A DNA stretch of 60,973 nt from DASWJQ01 sp036397095 (lineage in GTDB: Bacteria; Chloroflexota; Anaerolineae; Anaerolineales; E44-bin32). The notes beneath the pieces are model-generated. The model had not been told where the DNA came from. It did no database searches and saw nothing but the letters and a program-made list of their open reading frames with translations. Positions 35,079 through 42,774 of this stretch are shown in pieces. The number at the start of each line of letters is the position of its first letter. Positions within the stretch are counted from its first letter, which is position 1. The DNA is taken from the NCBI GenBank assembly GCA_036397095.1, contig DASWJQ010000156.1, positions 1-60,973 on the forward strand, in the 5' to 3' direction. Made by a program: the position numbers and the translations under genes.

Positions 35079-35450
35079 TCACAGGTGCCGCTCGAGATCC
35101 TTGGCCGTGCGCCGCATGTCGAGGAACAGCAGCCCAAGCTTGGCCCGCTCGCTCGCCAAGACCGTCAGCACGGCTCGCTGGGCGACCGCCATCAGAATGA
35201 TGTAGCCGGTGGCGCCACGGATGTAGACCTGATCCAGATTGCCGCGTCCCAATTCGCTGGAGATGCGCTCACCGAGCGAGAGCATGGCGGCCGACATGGC
35301 GGCCACCCGATCCTCTTCGACCTCGGAAGGCAGCGCCGACGCCATCGTCAATCCATCGACACTCACGACGGCTGAGGCCTCGACATCGGGCGATGCCGCC
35401 TGCAAATCTTGCAGGCTCTCAACCATCAGTTCCGTACGCGACTTTGTCAC
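35079..35450 (-). CDS. roadblock/LC7-domain protein
   Basis: This 123-residue single-domain protein has the roadblock fold pattern: SLQDLQAASPDVEASAVVSV, a helix LSLGERISSEL, the strand pair VYIRGATGYIILMAV, and AVLTVLASERAKLG. Bacterial roadblock proteins such as MglB are often GTPase-activating partners of small Ras-like GTPases. No MglA-type GTPase lies in this window. Translation starts at a GTG (35450). It has 88-base and 86-base gaps on either side and is probably monocistronic. Confidence 0.85.
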   Translation of the reverse strand: MTKSRTELMVESLQDLQAASPDVEASAVVSVDGLTMASALPSEVEEDRVAAMSAAMLSLGERISSELGRGNLDQVYIRGATGYIILMAVAQRAVLTVLASERAKLGLLFLDMRRTAKDLERHL

Positions 35451-35536
35451 TCACCGTCTCCGGAAACCGACCACGGATTGTGCAAACCGAAACAATGTAG
35501 CACGCTGCCGAAGTCAGCGTCAAGCGGCCGCATTTC

Positions 35537-36745
35537 CTAGGCCCTGCTCGTGGGTTCGTGCCGCTGCAATGCGCCAAGGAAGGTGGGGAGGCCGATCACT
35601 GCCACACTGGTCAAGCCGAGGATCAAGCTTGCGCCGACAACAGTAACGGCCGAATTGGCCGGCGCGGCGCCGCCGTCACCCGCCGCCAGCTGGCTCAGGC
35701 CGACGGCGATGGCGGCTCCGTTCCACAATCCGTGCATGACAACCGCACTCGCAAAGCCGGCCAGGCCCCGTCGCCAGCGCCCGCCGACGACCAACTCGGC
35801 CAAGGCCCAAGCGGCCAGACCGGTGGCAAAGGCGTGCATCAAGGTGGCCCCTGCACGACCGACCAGGACCAGCAACCAGCCGGTCGTCGGTTGGGCGAGG
35901 AAGAGCCCTTCCGACAGCGCAAACCCCGTCCCGCCCAGAACACCGCCAAGGAAGGCAGGTGCGCCCCGTATTCGGGCGGGCAGGAGCGGCCAAATGCTGG
36001 CCGTCTTCAGGCTCTCCTCGATGATCGGCACCAGGAGGCTGAGCATGGCCACCAGCACCCCGATTACGACTGGATGCAGCGCCAATTCGCCGACCAGGTC
36101 GGCCGGCGGCTCAACCGGTAAACCGCTGGCTTGCGTCAGTAATCCCTGCCAGGCCTCAAGCAGCGCCAGCCCGCTGGCCGATAGCGACAACAACCCAGCG
36201 GCAATCGCGATCGCGGCCAGCAGCAGCACACCTTCCAGCAGCAAGGCGATCACCGGCACGAGCCATAGTCCGAGCAAGAAGTGTCCCCAGGCACGCCGGG
36301 GCCGCAAACTGGGGCCTCGGCGCCGAACCATCACCAGCAGCACTGCCGCCGGCGCCAGAACCGCCAGCGATTGACCGGCCGGGCCTAATACCGGAGTGAG
36401 CACGCCCCGTTCGAAGGCGAGCCAATCCATCAATAGGCCGGCAGGGAACAGCAGCCCGAGCGCGTAGAGCCAGGCAGAGGGGGTGTCCGGCGGCGCCAGC
36501 CGCCCGCCCAGCACCCGGCGGCCGGCGTTCACCAGCGCCGGCAGGCCGAGAAGGCATACGAAAATGATGCCCGAGGCGGCGGCCGCACCGGCCTCGGCGG
36601 CTTCCATGTCGCCCGTTGCCCAAGCGATCAAGCCGAGGGTCACCACGCCAAAGGCGGCCGAAGCGGTCAGGCTGACCCCGATCAGCGCCAGTAGGAACAA
36701 TGCCAAATCCCAACGATCCAGAGGCTGCCTCACCTGCTCGGTCAT
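35537..36745 (-). CDS. PrsW-family intramembrane protease-like protein
   Basis: This 402-residue protein has about ten hydrophobic helices. The PrsW-type motifs are visible in order: PIIEESLK (the EExxK element), GFALSEGL, a histidine in RAGATLMHAFATG, and VMHGLWNG. In Bacillus, PrsW performs site-1 cleavage of an anti-sigma factor; the substrate here is unknown. Its ATG overlaps the stop codon of the DsbA-cyclophilin gene upstream, so the two are translationally coupled and both work at the membrane. Confidence 0.88.
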   Translation of the reverse strand: MTEQVRQPLDRWDLALFLLALIGVSLTASAAFGVVTLGLIAWATGDMEAAEAGAAAASGIIFVCLLGLPALVNAGRRVLGGRLAPPDTPSAWLYALGLLFPAGLLMDWLAFERGVLTPVLGPAGQSLAVLAPAAVLLVMVRRRGPSLRPRRAWGHFLLGLWLVPVIALLLEGVLLLAAIAIAAGLLSLSASGLALLEAWQGLLTQASGLPVEPPADLVGELALHPVVIGVLVAMLSLLVPIIEESLKTASIWPLLPARIRGAPAFLGGVLGGTGFALSEGLFLAQPTTGWLLVLVGRAGATLMHAFATGLAAWALAELVVGGRWRRGLAGFASAVVMHGLWNGAAIAVGLSQLAAGDGGAAPANSAVTVVGASLILGLTSVAVIGLPTFLGALQRHEPTSRA

Positions 36746-38010
36746 GGAATCTCTACTTCGATGGCATCGATCCAGCCGGCTGGTGGCTCGAGCAAGTCAT
36801 CCAGGGGTTGGCGGCCCGGCAGCCCGGCGAGCAGGTCCAGACCCCCGATCACCCGTCCGAAGATTGTGTAAGAGCCAGCCAGGCCGTCAATCGGCGCCAG
36901 CGTAATCATGAACCGGCTGCTGTTGGTGCCTGGTCCATCGTTGGCCATGGCCACCATCCCGGGCCGGTCGAATGTGAGGCTGGGATCGAACTCATCCGGT
37001 AAATGGTAACCGGCCTGGCCCAAGCCGGTGTTGGTCGGATCCCCAGTCTCAATCCACCGGCCCAGTGCCACCCGGTAGAAGCCCGCGCCGTCATACCAGC
37101 CCTGCTGGGCCAGGAACACGAAGCTGGCCACGGCGTGCGGTGCCGACTGCGGATAGAGCTGCAGGTCGATGGTCCCCAGGTTGGTGTGAAGCCGGGCGAC
37201 TGCCTGCTCGACGCCGGAGAGATCCAATTCCGGTGGGGCTTTGAATTGCTGCTCAGACAACAAGGCCAGCCGGACGGCGGCTTCCAGGTTGGAGTGCTCG
37301 AGGCCGGCCCGGTGCGGAACGCCATTGAGCAGCACGAAAGGAACGCCGGGGATGCCGCTGGCCAGCGCCTGGCGGTAGTTGGCTTCAATCTCGGCGATTG
37401 TCGCCTCGGACATCATGTCGGCCGCGAACCGGTCGGGGTCCAGCCCGGAATTGGCCGCCCAAGCAACGAGGTGCTGGCGGAAGGCAGGCAGGTCGAGTGA
37501 GCTCCAGTTGGCGCGGTCGAGCAGCAGTTGGGAATACAGCGACCAGCCGGCACCTTGTTCGCCTGCCGCCAGCCAGCCGGCGACGGCTTGTGCTGATTTG
37601 TCATGCACGTTCAACAGGGGGAAGGGCCGCATGACCAGGCGAACCTGGCCTGCATGGTCCAAAAGCACCTGTTCCAGCGTGGCGCCTAACTGTGCGCACA
37701 AATCGCAGTCGAAGTCGGTATAGACGAGCAAGGTAACTGGCGCGCTGGACGGGCCACGAGCGGCATCATCCGGTCCCACCGTCGGCAGTGGGGCCAATGT
37801 GGGCGTTGGACTTCCGGCTGGGCGAGGGCTGGCGGTAGCCGAAGCCGTGGACGTTGGCCCGAGCGAAATCGGGGTTCGGCTGCCCTCTGGCAGGGTGCTG
37901 CCGGCCGCTGGGGTCTGGCTGCGGCAGCCCGCCAGCAGGAGGCAACTCAGGCAGCCAGCCAGCAGGATGGCGTGTCGCGTCCGGCGCCTCTGGATGTCCG
38001 TCGTGAACAT
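36742..38010 (-). CDS. lipoprotein fusing a DsbA-like thioredoxin domain to a cyclophilin-type prolyl isomerase
   Basis: This 422-residue protein begins with a signal peptide ending in lipobox LLAGC (Cys29). A Ser/Thr/Pro linker follows to about residue 85. The DsbA-like thioredoxin domain spans about 88-265, with active site C102-D-L-C105 and the cis-Pro loop GIPGVPFVLLNG. Residues from about 275 to 420 form a cyclophilin-type peptidyl-prolyl isomerase domain (TNLGTIDLQLYPQSAPHAVA, FYRVALGRWIETGDP, SRFMITLAP, YTIFGRV). Disulfide formation and proline isomerisation would thus be joined on one membrane-anchored foldase. The promoter is an extended -10 element with no leader. The PrsW-like gene is coupled downstream. 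Confidence 0.9.
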   Translation of the reverse strand: MFTTDIQRRRTRHAILLAGCLSCLLLAGCRSQTPAAGSTLPEGSRTPISLGPTSTASATASPRPAGSPTPTLAPLPTVGPDDAARGPSSAPVTLLVYTDFDCDLCAQLGATLEQVLLDHAGQVRLVMRPFPLLNVHDKSAQAVAGWLAAGEQGAGWSLYSQLLLDRANWSSLDLPAFRQHLVAWAANSGLDPDRFAADMMSEATIAEIEANYRQALASGIPGVPFVLLNGVPHRAGLEHSNLEAAVRLALLSEQQFKAPPELDLSGVEQAVARLHTNLGTIDLQLYPQSAPHAVASFVFLAQQGWYDGAGFYRVALGRWIETGDPTNTGLGQAGYHLPDEFDPSLTFDRPGMVAMANDGPGTNSSRFMITLAPIDGLAGSYTIFGRVIGGLDLLAGLPGRQPLDDLLEPPAGWIDAIEVEIP

Positions 38011-38016
38011 TGCCGG

Positions 38017-38025
38017 ATTGTAGCA
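38017..38025 (-). promoter_or_regulatory. extended -10 promoter, predicted leaderless start (DsbA-cyclophilin)
   Basis: Minus-strand TGCTACAAT ends 6 bases before the ATG at 38010. The surrounding 13 bases (CGCCTGCTACAAT) are identical to those before the DipZ-like gene at 47153. Confidence 0.62.
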
Positions 38026-38084
38026 GGCGCGCTTCGAATCCTTGTTGCTGGCGGGTACGATACGGTATCCTTGTCCCCCTGAGT

Positions 38085-38178
38085 GGGGGTGGTTGGGTCC
38101 CGGTGGGCCCCCCGGTCTTCAAAACCGGTGGCGGGCCGCTCAGCGGTCTGCGGTGGGTTCGACTCCCATCCACTCCCG
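38085..38178 (+). tRNA. selC: tRNA-Sec (anticodon TCA)
   Basis: This selenocysteine tRNA has the bacterial 8+5 architecture. The 8-bp acceptor GGGGGTGG (38085-38092) pairs with CCACTCCC (38170-38177, one G-T), and the discriminator is G. It has a 6-bp D stem (GGGTCC/GGGCCC), an anticodon stem CCGGT/ACCGG with loop CTTCAAA (anticodon TCA at 38119-38121), a long variable arm, and T-arm GTGGG-TTCGACT-CCCAT. It reads UGA as selenocysteine with SelB and a SECIS element. CCA is not encoded. It ends 19 bases before the M50 protease gene. Confidence 0.94.
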
Positions 38179-38197
38179 CCTTCCCGTCGGAGGTCGT

Positions 38198-39436
38198 GTG
38201 ACCGAACAGGCAACTGGCGGCGGCGCCATCGATCGTGTCCAGCGTCTGCAGATGGCGGTCGCCCAGGTGATGTCGATTGAGGATACAACTCGAGGCGGAC
38301 CCGAAAACGAATATGCGGTCCGCTTTCGTGGCCGCTTGATCGGATCCTCGGAGGACGCCTATGAGCGCCTGGCGCCACAGTTTCGCCAAGAGGGCATGAC
38401 GCTGCTGTTCCGGGAGCAAGAGAGCCGCCATGTTGTGCTGGGCGTGCCTGGCGTGATCTCGCCGGAGCCATCCAACCCAATGGTCAATGCCGTACTCTTC
38501 ATTCTTACTGTAATCAGTGTGGTGATCTCCGGGGCGCTCATTGCCAACGTCGACTTCTATGGCAACGATTTCATACCTACGCTGCCCAACAGCCTGGCCG
38601 GCTATCTGGACCTGCTCTCCGGCGGGGTGCCCTTTGCCGTGGCGTTGCTGGCTATCCTGCTGGCGCATGAATTCGGCCACTATCTGGCCGGACGTTTCCA
38701 CCGGACGGCGGTCACGCTGCCTTACTTCCTTCCATTTCCCGGCAGCATCTTGGGAACGCTGGGCGCATTCATTCGCATGAAGGAGCCGCCCAAGAACCGC
38801 AGCGTGCTGCTCGACATTGGCCTGGCTGGCCCGCTGGCCGGATTCCTGGTGGCGGTGCCTGTACTTTGGGTGGGGATCTCACTATCGGAGATCACTGCCT
38901 TGCCGGCCAATCCGCAGGCGGCGGCCGGCTTCACGCTTGAAGGCAACTCGTTGCTGTACCTGCTGATCAAGTACCTGGTCAAGGGGGAACTGCTGCCGGC
39001 TCCGTCATCTTATGGAGACGTATCCGTGGCGGCCTATTGGTTCAGGTATTTCTTCTTGAGCAGCCCGGTACCGTTTGGCGGGCGCGACATCCTGGTTCAC
39101 CCGCTGGCTTGGGCCGGCTGGGCCGGCTTGCTGGTCACGGCCCTAAACTTGATCCCGGCCGGCCAACTCGACGGTGGTCACCTGGTGTACGTCCTGCTTG
39201 GGCGCCGCGCTCGGACGCTTTGGCCGCTGATCGTGGTTGGCTTGGTTGCGTTAGGCTTCGTGTGGAGTGGCTGGTGGATTTGGGCTGGGTTGATATTCTT
39301 CCTGGGTCGCAGCTACGCCGAGCCGCTCGATGCCATCACGCCGCTCGATGCCAGGCGGCAGATGCTGGCCTTGTTGGGCCTCGTCATCTTCCTGTTGACC
39401 TTCACACCCGTACCGCTCATTGGGCCGTTCGGCTAG
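38198..39436 (+). CDS. site-2 protease family (M50) membrane metalloprotease
   Basis: This 412-residue multi-pass membrane protein has the zinc-binding motif H157-EFGH and the distal ligand motif NLIPAGQLDGGH. About eight hydrophobic segments surround the active site. The N-terminal 100 residues are soluble (FRGRLIGSSEDAYERLAPQF) and resemble the domain found in the plant EGY-type/bacterial branch of site-2 proteases. The GTG start at 38198 is placed by a GGAGG ribosome-binding site 4 bases upstream; a downstream ATG is possible. It lies next to selC and is the first of two site-2 proteases in the window. Confidence 0.9.
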   Translation: MTEQATGGGAIDRVQRLQMAVAQVMSIEDTTRGGPENEYAVRFRGRLIGSSEDAYERLAPQFRQEGMTLLFREQESRHVVLGVPGVISPEPSNPMVNAVLFILTVISVVISGALIANVDFYGNDFIPTLPNSLAGYLDLLSGGVPFAVALLAILLAHEFGHYLAGRFHRTAVTLPYFLPFPGSILGTLGAFIRMKEPPKNRSVLLDIGLAGPLAGFLVAVPVLWVGISLSEITALPANPQAAAGFTLEGNSLLYLLIKYLVKGELLPAPSSYGDVSVAAYWFRYFFLSSPVPFGGRDILVHPLAWAGWAGLLVTALNLIPAGQLDGGHLVYVLLGRRARTLWPLIVVGLVALGFVWSGWWIWAGLIFFLGRSYAEPLDAITPLDARRQMLALLGLVIFLLTFTPVPLIGPFG

Positions 39437-39505
39437 AACGCGACCGTCCTCCGTCCCAACCAGCTCGATCGGTGGCCCTGTCGCTTCCAGGTCCGTCTGG
39501 CGGGC

Positions 39506-40189
39506 CTAGTCCGTCTCGGGCAGACCTTCGGACGCCGCAGCAGCAGGGGCTTGCCGGGCGCGCAGGCGCGCCGCCAGCAGCTCATAGCCCATCGGCAGGA
39601 GCGAAATCAGGATGATGGCGACGATGGCGTAGGAGAAGTTGTCGCGCACGATGGGCATGTTGCCGAAGAAATAGCCGGCATAGGTGAAACCGAATGTCCA
39701 AACAAAGCCGCCGAATACGTTGTAAGCCAAAAAGCGGCCGTAGGACATGGCGCCGACCCCAGCCACGAACGGGGCAAAAGTGCGGATGATGGGCACGAAG
39801 CGGGCAAGGAAGATGGTCTTGCCTCCGTGCTTTTCATAGAACTCGTGCGTTCGGTCCAGGTATTCTTTCTTCAGAAAGCGGCTCTTAATCTCGAAGGCCC
39901 GCGGCCCGATGGTGTGGCCGATCCAGTAGTTGACGGTGTCGCCCAGGACGGCGGCGATAAAAAGCAGACCCGCCAGCAGGGTGATATTGAACGCGCCGGT
40001 GGCGGCGAACGTGCCGGCAGCGAACAGGAGCGAATCCCCCGGCAGGAAGGGTGTGACGACCAGCCCCGTCTCCAAGAAGATCACGGCGAACAGCAGGCCG
40101 TAGGTCCACACCCCATATTGACTGATGATCACGCTCAAATGGTCGTCAAGATGCAGGAACAGGTCGAGAACGTAGCGAAGGAACTCCAT
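39506..40189 (-). CDS. DedA-family (VTT-domain) membrane protein
   Basis: This 227-residue integral membrane protein belongs to the DedA family, whose members act in polyprenyl-phosphate/lipid flipping and membrane homeostasis. Typical segments are FLETGLVVTPFLPGDSLLF, LGDTVNYWIGH, the KHGGKTIFLARFVPIIRTF signature with its essential arginines, and an AYNVFGGFVWTFGF helix. An AAGAGG ribosome-binding site lies just before the ATG. The promoter -10 is at 40231-40239. Confidence 0.93.
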   Translation of the reverse strand: MEFLRYVLDLFLHLDDHLSVIISQYGVWTYGLLFAVIFLETGLVVTPFLPGDSLLFAAGTFAATGAFNITLLAGLLFIAAVLGDTVNYWIGHTIGPRAFEIKSRFLKKEYLDRTHEFYEKHGGKTIFLARFVPIIRTFAPFVAGVGAMSYGRFLAYNVFGGFVWTFGFTYAGYFFGNMPIVRDNFSYAIVAIILISLLPMGYELLAARLRARQAPAAAASEGLPETD

Positions 40190-40230
40190 CCAATCCTCTT
40201 AGGGCGTATGGGAAACGATTGAAGCGGCGG

Positions 40231-40239
40231 ATTATAGCA
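40231..40239 (-). promoter_or_regulatory. extended -10 promoter element for the DedA gene
   Basis: Minus-strand TGCTATAAT, identical to the argS element, lies about 41 bases before the ATG at 40189, which has its own ribosome-binding site. Confidence 0.6.
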
Positions 40240-40277
40240 CGACAACTTCTTGGGGCACCGGCCGAAGGCTGGGGTGG

Positions 40278-40751
40278 TTAGCCGGTGGCCGCGCCCAGCG
40301 ATGTGAGCAGCTCCCGGCTGTGGATTTCCGGATCGACCCCCTCGAATACATGGCTGATCACACCTTGCGCATCGATGGCGAACGTCGTTCGGGCAATGCC
40401 CATGTACTCGCGGCCAAACAGCTTCTTGGTGACCCACACACCGTACGCCTGGCAGACTTCGGTGTCGACATCAGCCAGCAAGCTGAACGGCAGGCTGTAC
40501 TTGCGCTGGAACTTGGCGTGCGATTTGACGGGGTCGGCGCTGATGCCCAGTAGGACGATACCCGCCTGTCGAAACTGGCTGTAGTCGTCGCGCAGATTGC
40601 AGACCTCTGCGGTGCAGCCCGGCGTGTCGTCCTTGGGGTAGAAGAAGAGGATTACAGGCTGGCCGCGCTGGTCGGAGAGTCGGACGATTTCCCCCTTCTC
40701 ATTGGGCAGCTCGAAGTCGGGTGCCGGTTGGCCAACTTGGGGCATGCTCAT
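40278..40751 (-). CDS. bcp: thioredoxin-dependent peroxiredoxin (BCP/PrxQ type)
   Basis: This enzyme reduces hydroperoxides using thioredoxin. From the ATG at 40751, which follows a GGAGAG ribosome-binding site, the protein has 157 residues. The peroxidatic Cys46 in PKDDTPGCTAEVC and the resolving Cys51 five residues later define the BCP/PrxQ class. YGVWVTKKLFGREYMGIART is the conserved C-terminal half. A frame extending to 40802 adds no homology. Confidence 0.95.
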   Translation of the reverse strand: MSMPQVGQPAPDFELPNEKGEIVRLSDQRGQPVILFFYPKDDTPGCTAEVCNLRDDYSQFRQAGIVLLGISADPVKSHAKFQRKYSLPFSLLADVDTEVCQAYGVWVTKKLFGREYMGIARTTFAIDAQGVISHVFEGVDPEIHSRELLTSLGAATG

Positions 40752-40861
40752 GCCGCTCTCTCCAAAACCACCTCGGGACGTTGAGTGGCTGCATGCTACC
40801 ACGCCACGACCTATGGCTGTGATAGGCTGAAAGCTGCCCGCGCCAGCTCAAAGGAGTGTCG

Positions 40862-41500
40862 ATGGCAACCAACCGCCTCCATCCCATTTTGTGGTTGCTG
40901 CTGGCAGCGGCAGCTCTAACCGGCCTGACGGGCTGCGCCCCGGCGACGGCTGAGCCAGCCCCTACGCCGCCGTCACCGACCCAGGCCCCTTCCGGGGCCA
41001 CTGAGCTGCCAGCCTCATCCACCGAACCGACAGGAGCAGGGAGCATCTCGTTGGAACTCACCAGTCAAGCCTTTGCCGAGGGCGAAATGGTCCCGACCGA
41101 CTTCACCTGCGACGGTGTCGACCAGTCCCCGCCATTGCGTTGGTCGGGCGTTCCCGAGGGCACGCAGTCCCTGGCGCTGGTAATGGATGACCCGGATGCG
41201 CCGGCCGGCACCTGGGTCCATTGGGTGCTGTTCGACCTGCCGGCAGATTCCTCAGGCCTGCCGGATGCGGTATCCAATCAGGCCCAAGCCGCGGGTGGGG
41301 TCCACGGTACCAACAGCTGGGGTGAACTGGGCTACGGCGGGCCTTGTCCACCCAGCGGCACCCATCGCTATGTCTTCAGGCTGTACGCCGCCGACCAGCC
41401 TCTGGGATTTGCGGCCGGGGCGACCAAGGCCCAGGTCCTGGCGGCGCTTGAGGGTCATACGTTGGCCGAGGCGGAGTTGATCGGCACCTATTCCCGTTAG
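40862..41500 (+). CDS. PEBP-family (YbhB/YbcL-like) lipoprotein
   Basis: This 212-residue predicted lipoprotein has a signal peptide ending at lipobox LTGC (about residue 24). A Pro/Thr/Ser linker of about 40 residues follows, then a phosphatidylethanolamine-binding protein domain. Family motifs include FTCDGVDQSPPLRWSGVP, LALVMDDPDAPAGTWVHWVLF and GYGGPCPPSGTHRYVFRLYA. PEBP proteins bind small anionic ligands; the bacterial role is unclear. The ATG at 40862 has AAAGGAG about 5 bases upstream. The pseudogene begins shortly after it. Confidence 0.92.
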   Translation: MATNRLHPILWLLLAAAALTGLTGCAPATAEPAPTPPSPTQAPSGATELPASSTEPTGAGSISLELTSQAFAEGEMVPTDFTCDGVDQSPPLRWSGVPEGTQSLALVMDDPDAPAGTWVHWVLFDLPADSSGLPDAVSNQAQAAGGVHGTNSWGELGYGGPCPPSGTHRYVFRLYAADQPLGFAAGATKAQVLAALEGHTLAEAELIGTYSR

Positions 41501-41516
41501 CGCCGGTGGCCAGCCC

Positions 41517-42399
41517 TTGGACAGGTTCCTGCGACTAGCTTTGCTCGGCACCGGGATCCGGGCTCGGCGATGGCTGAACGGCTCTTGGCCTACGGCTGTC
41601 CTCTGACGCTGTGGAACTGCACCAGGTCGAAAGCCCAGTCGCTTGGGACGCAGGGTGCGCAGGTTGCCGCGACGCTGGCCGAGGCGGGCGGCAAAGCCGC
41701 CGACGTGCTTCTCTGGTTCTCAAGGAACCGGCGGCCATCCGCCAAGTGCTGCTGGAGCTCCCCGACAAGTCGGTCTTGGCGGGCCGGACCACTGTTCAGC
41801 TCGGGACGATTGGGGTCGATCAAAGTCAGGCGCTGGCGAGCCAACTGGGACAGCTCGAGGCCGGCTAGCTGTTGGCTCCCGTGCTGGGCAGTTCAAGCCA
41901 AGCGAGAGACGGAACCTTACTGCTGATGGCGGCCGGCCCCGATGCCGTCTGCCGGCAGCTGATCCCCGTCCTACAGGATTCGAGCGAGGAACCACGCCGG
42001 ATAGGGACCACGGGCAAAGCGGGGGCGCTCAAGCTGGCGCTCAACCAGCTGCTGGTTTCCCTGGTCGCCTCGTTTGGCCTGAGTTTGGCGATGGTGCGAA
42101 AGGCCGGTGTGCCGGTCGAGGACTTGATGGGGATTGTCCGCACCAGCCCACCGCATGCCGAGCAGTATCAACAGTATCTGCCCAGGGTGCTGGCGCGCGA
42201 CTTCTCCCATCCCCACTTCCGGGTGTCTCACACGCTCAAAGAAGTCAAACTGGCGCCAGATCAGGCGGAGCAGGCCTGCCCGCGGGCCGATGCCCTGCGT
42301 AGGGTACGGCAGTTGATTGAGCGCAGCTTAGCGCTAAGGTTAGATGAGCTGGACTGCTCAGCCAGCTACCAGGCGATCCATCCCGAGACGACCGGTTGA
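41517..42399 (+). pseudogene. beta-hydroxyacid (3-hydroxyisobutyrate) dehydrogenase-like pseudogene
   Basis: Three joined reading-frame pieces rebuild one NAD-binding 6-phosphogluconate-dehydrogenase-type protein. From a possible TTG at 41517 the frame gives LALLGTGI. One base is missing at about 41559, after which GSAMAERLLAYG and LTLWNCTRSKAQSLG follow. A second single-base deletion near 41712 moves to LVLKEPAAIRQVLLELPDKS. An in-frame TAG at 41866-41868 then interrupts the conserved APVLGSS region. The rest, including the catalytic-lysine region GKAGALKLALNQLL, runs on to 42399. Two frameshifts and a nonsense codon with well-kept residues point to recent decay, or to sequencing error. Confidence 0.88.
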
Positions 42400-42406
42400 A
42401 TGTGGC

Positions 42407-42412
42407 TATAAT
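42407..42412 (+). promoter_or_regulatory. -10 element upstream of the small LysM gene
   Basis: A perfect TATAAT lies 35 bases before the ATG at 42448. No clear -35 element is visible. Confidence 0.5.
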
Positions 42413-42447
42413 GAGGGGCGACGCCGACACAGCCCTAGGAGGAAAGC

Positions 42448-42702
42448 ATGGCGCAGGAAGGTAAGACGGACGGTGGCGACAAACAGCCCAGAGTCGATGC
42501 TTCGGCATTTGCCGGCGCCAAGATCAAGGCGGAACATGAAGTTAAGGAAGGGGAAACCTTAAGCGGCCTGGCGCTCAAATATTACGGATCGGCCTCAGAG
42601 GCGAACTGGAAGAAGATCTACGAGCAGAACAAGGCCGTTATCGGAGACAACCCCAATTCGATCAAACCGGGCCTGCGCTTGCGCATCCCTGAACTCGACT
42701 GA
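42448..42702 (+). CDS. small LysM-domain protein
   Basis: This 84-residue protein has no signal peptide. Residues about 28-82 are a LysM domain (HEVKEGETLSGLALKYYGSA ... NWKKIYEQNKAVIGDNPNSI, then PGLRLRIPEL). The extended YYGSAxxxxWKKIYEQN pattern is that of YgaU/XkdP-like cytoplasmic LysM proteins, some of which bind potassium. An AGGAGG ribosome-binding site precedes the ATG by about 7 bases. A TATAAT at 42407-42412 and a terminator at 42728 make it a monocistronic unit. Confidence 0.9.
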   Translation: MAQEGKTDGGDKQPRVDASAFAGAKIKAEHEVKEGETLSGLALKYYGSASEANWKKIYEQNKAVIGDNPNSIKPGLRLRIPELD

Positions 42703-42727
42703 CCGCAACATGCACGGCACAATGAGC

Positions 42728-42755
42728 AAGGCCCCGCCATACCGCGGGGCCTTTT
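42728..42755 (+). terminator. terminator after the small LysM gene
   Basis: A 10-bp stem AAGGCCCCGC/GCGGGGCCTT (42728-42737 with 42744-42753) with a 6-base loop is followed by a T-rich stretch. It also separates the convergent membrane-protein gene. Confidence 0.85.
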
Positions 42756-42774
42756 CCTTGTCGACCGTTCAGGA

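Noticed and set aside
41866..41868. The in-frame TAG in the dehydrogenase as a recoded (pyrrolysine-like) codon.
   Set aside because: TAG is used as an ordinary stop for several genes here, and two frameshifts in the same gene favour decay. The selenocysteine tRNA reads TGA, not TAG.
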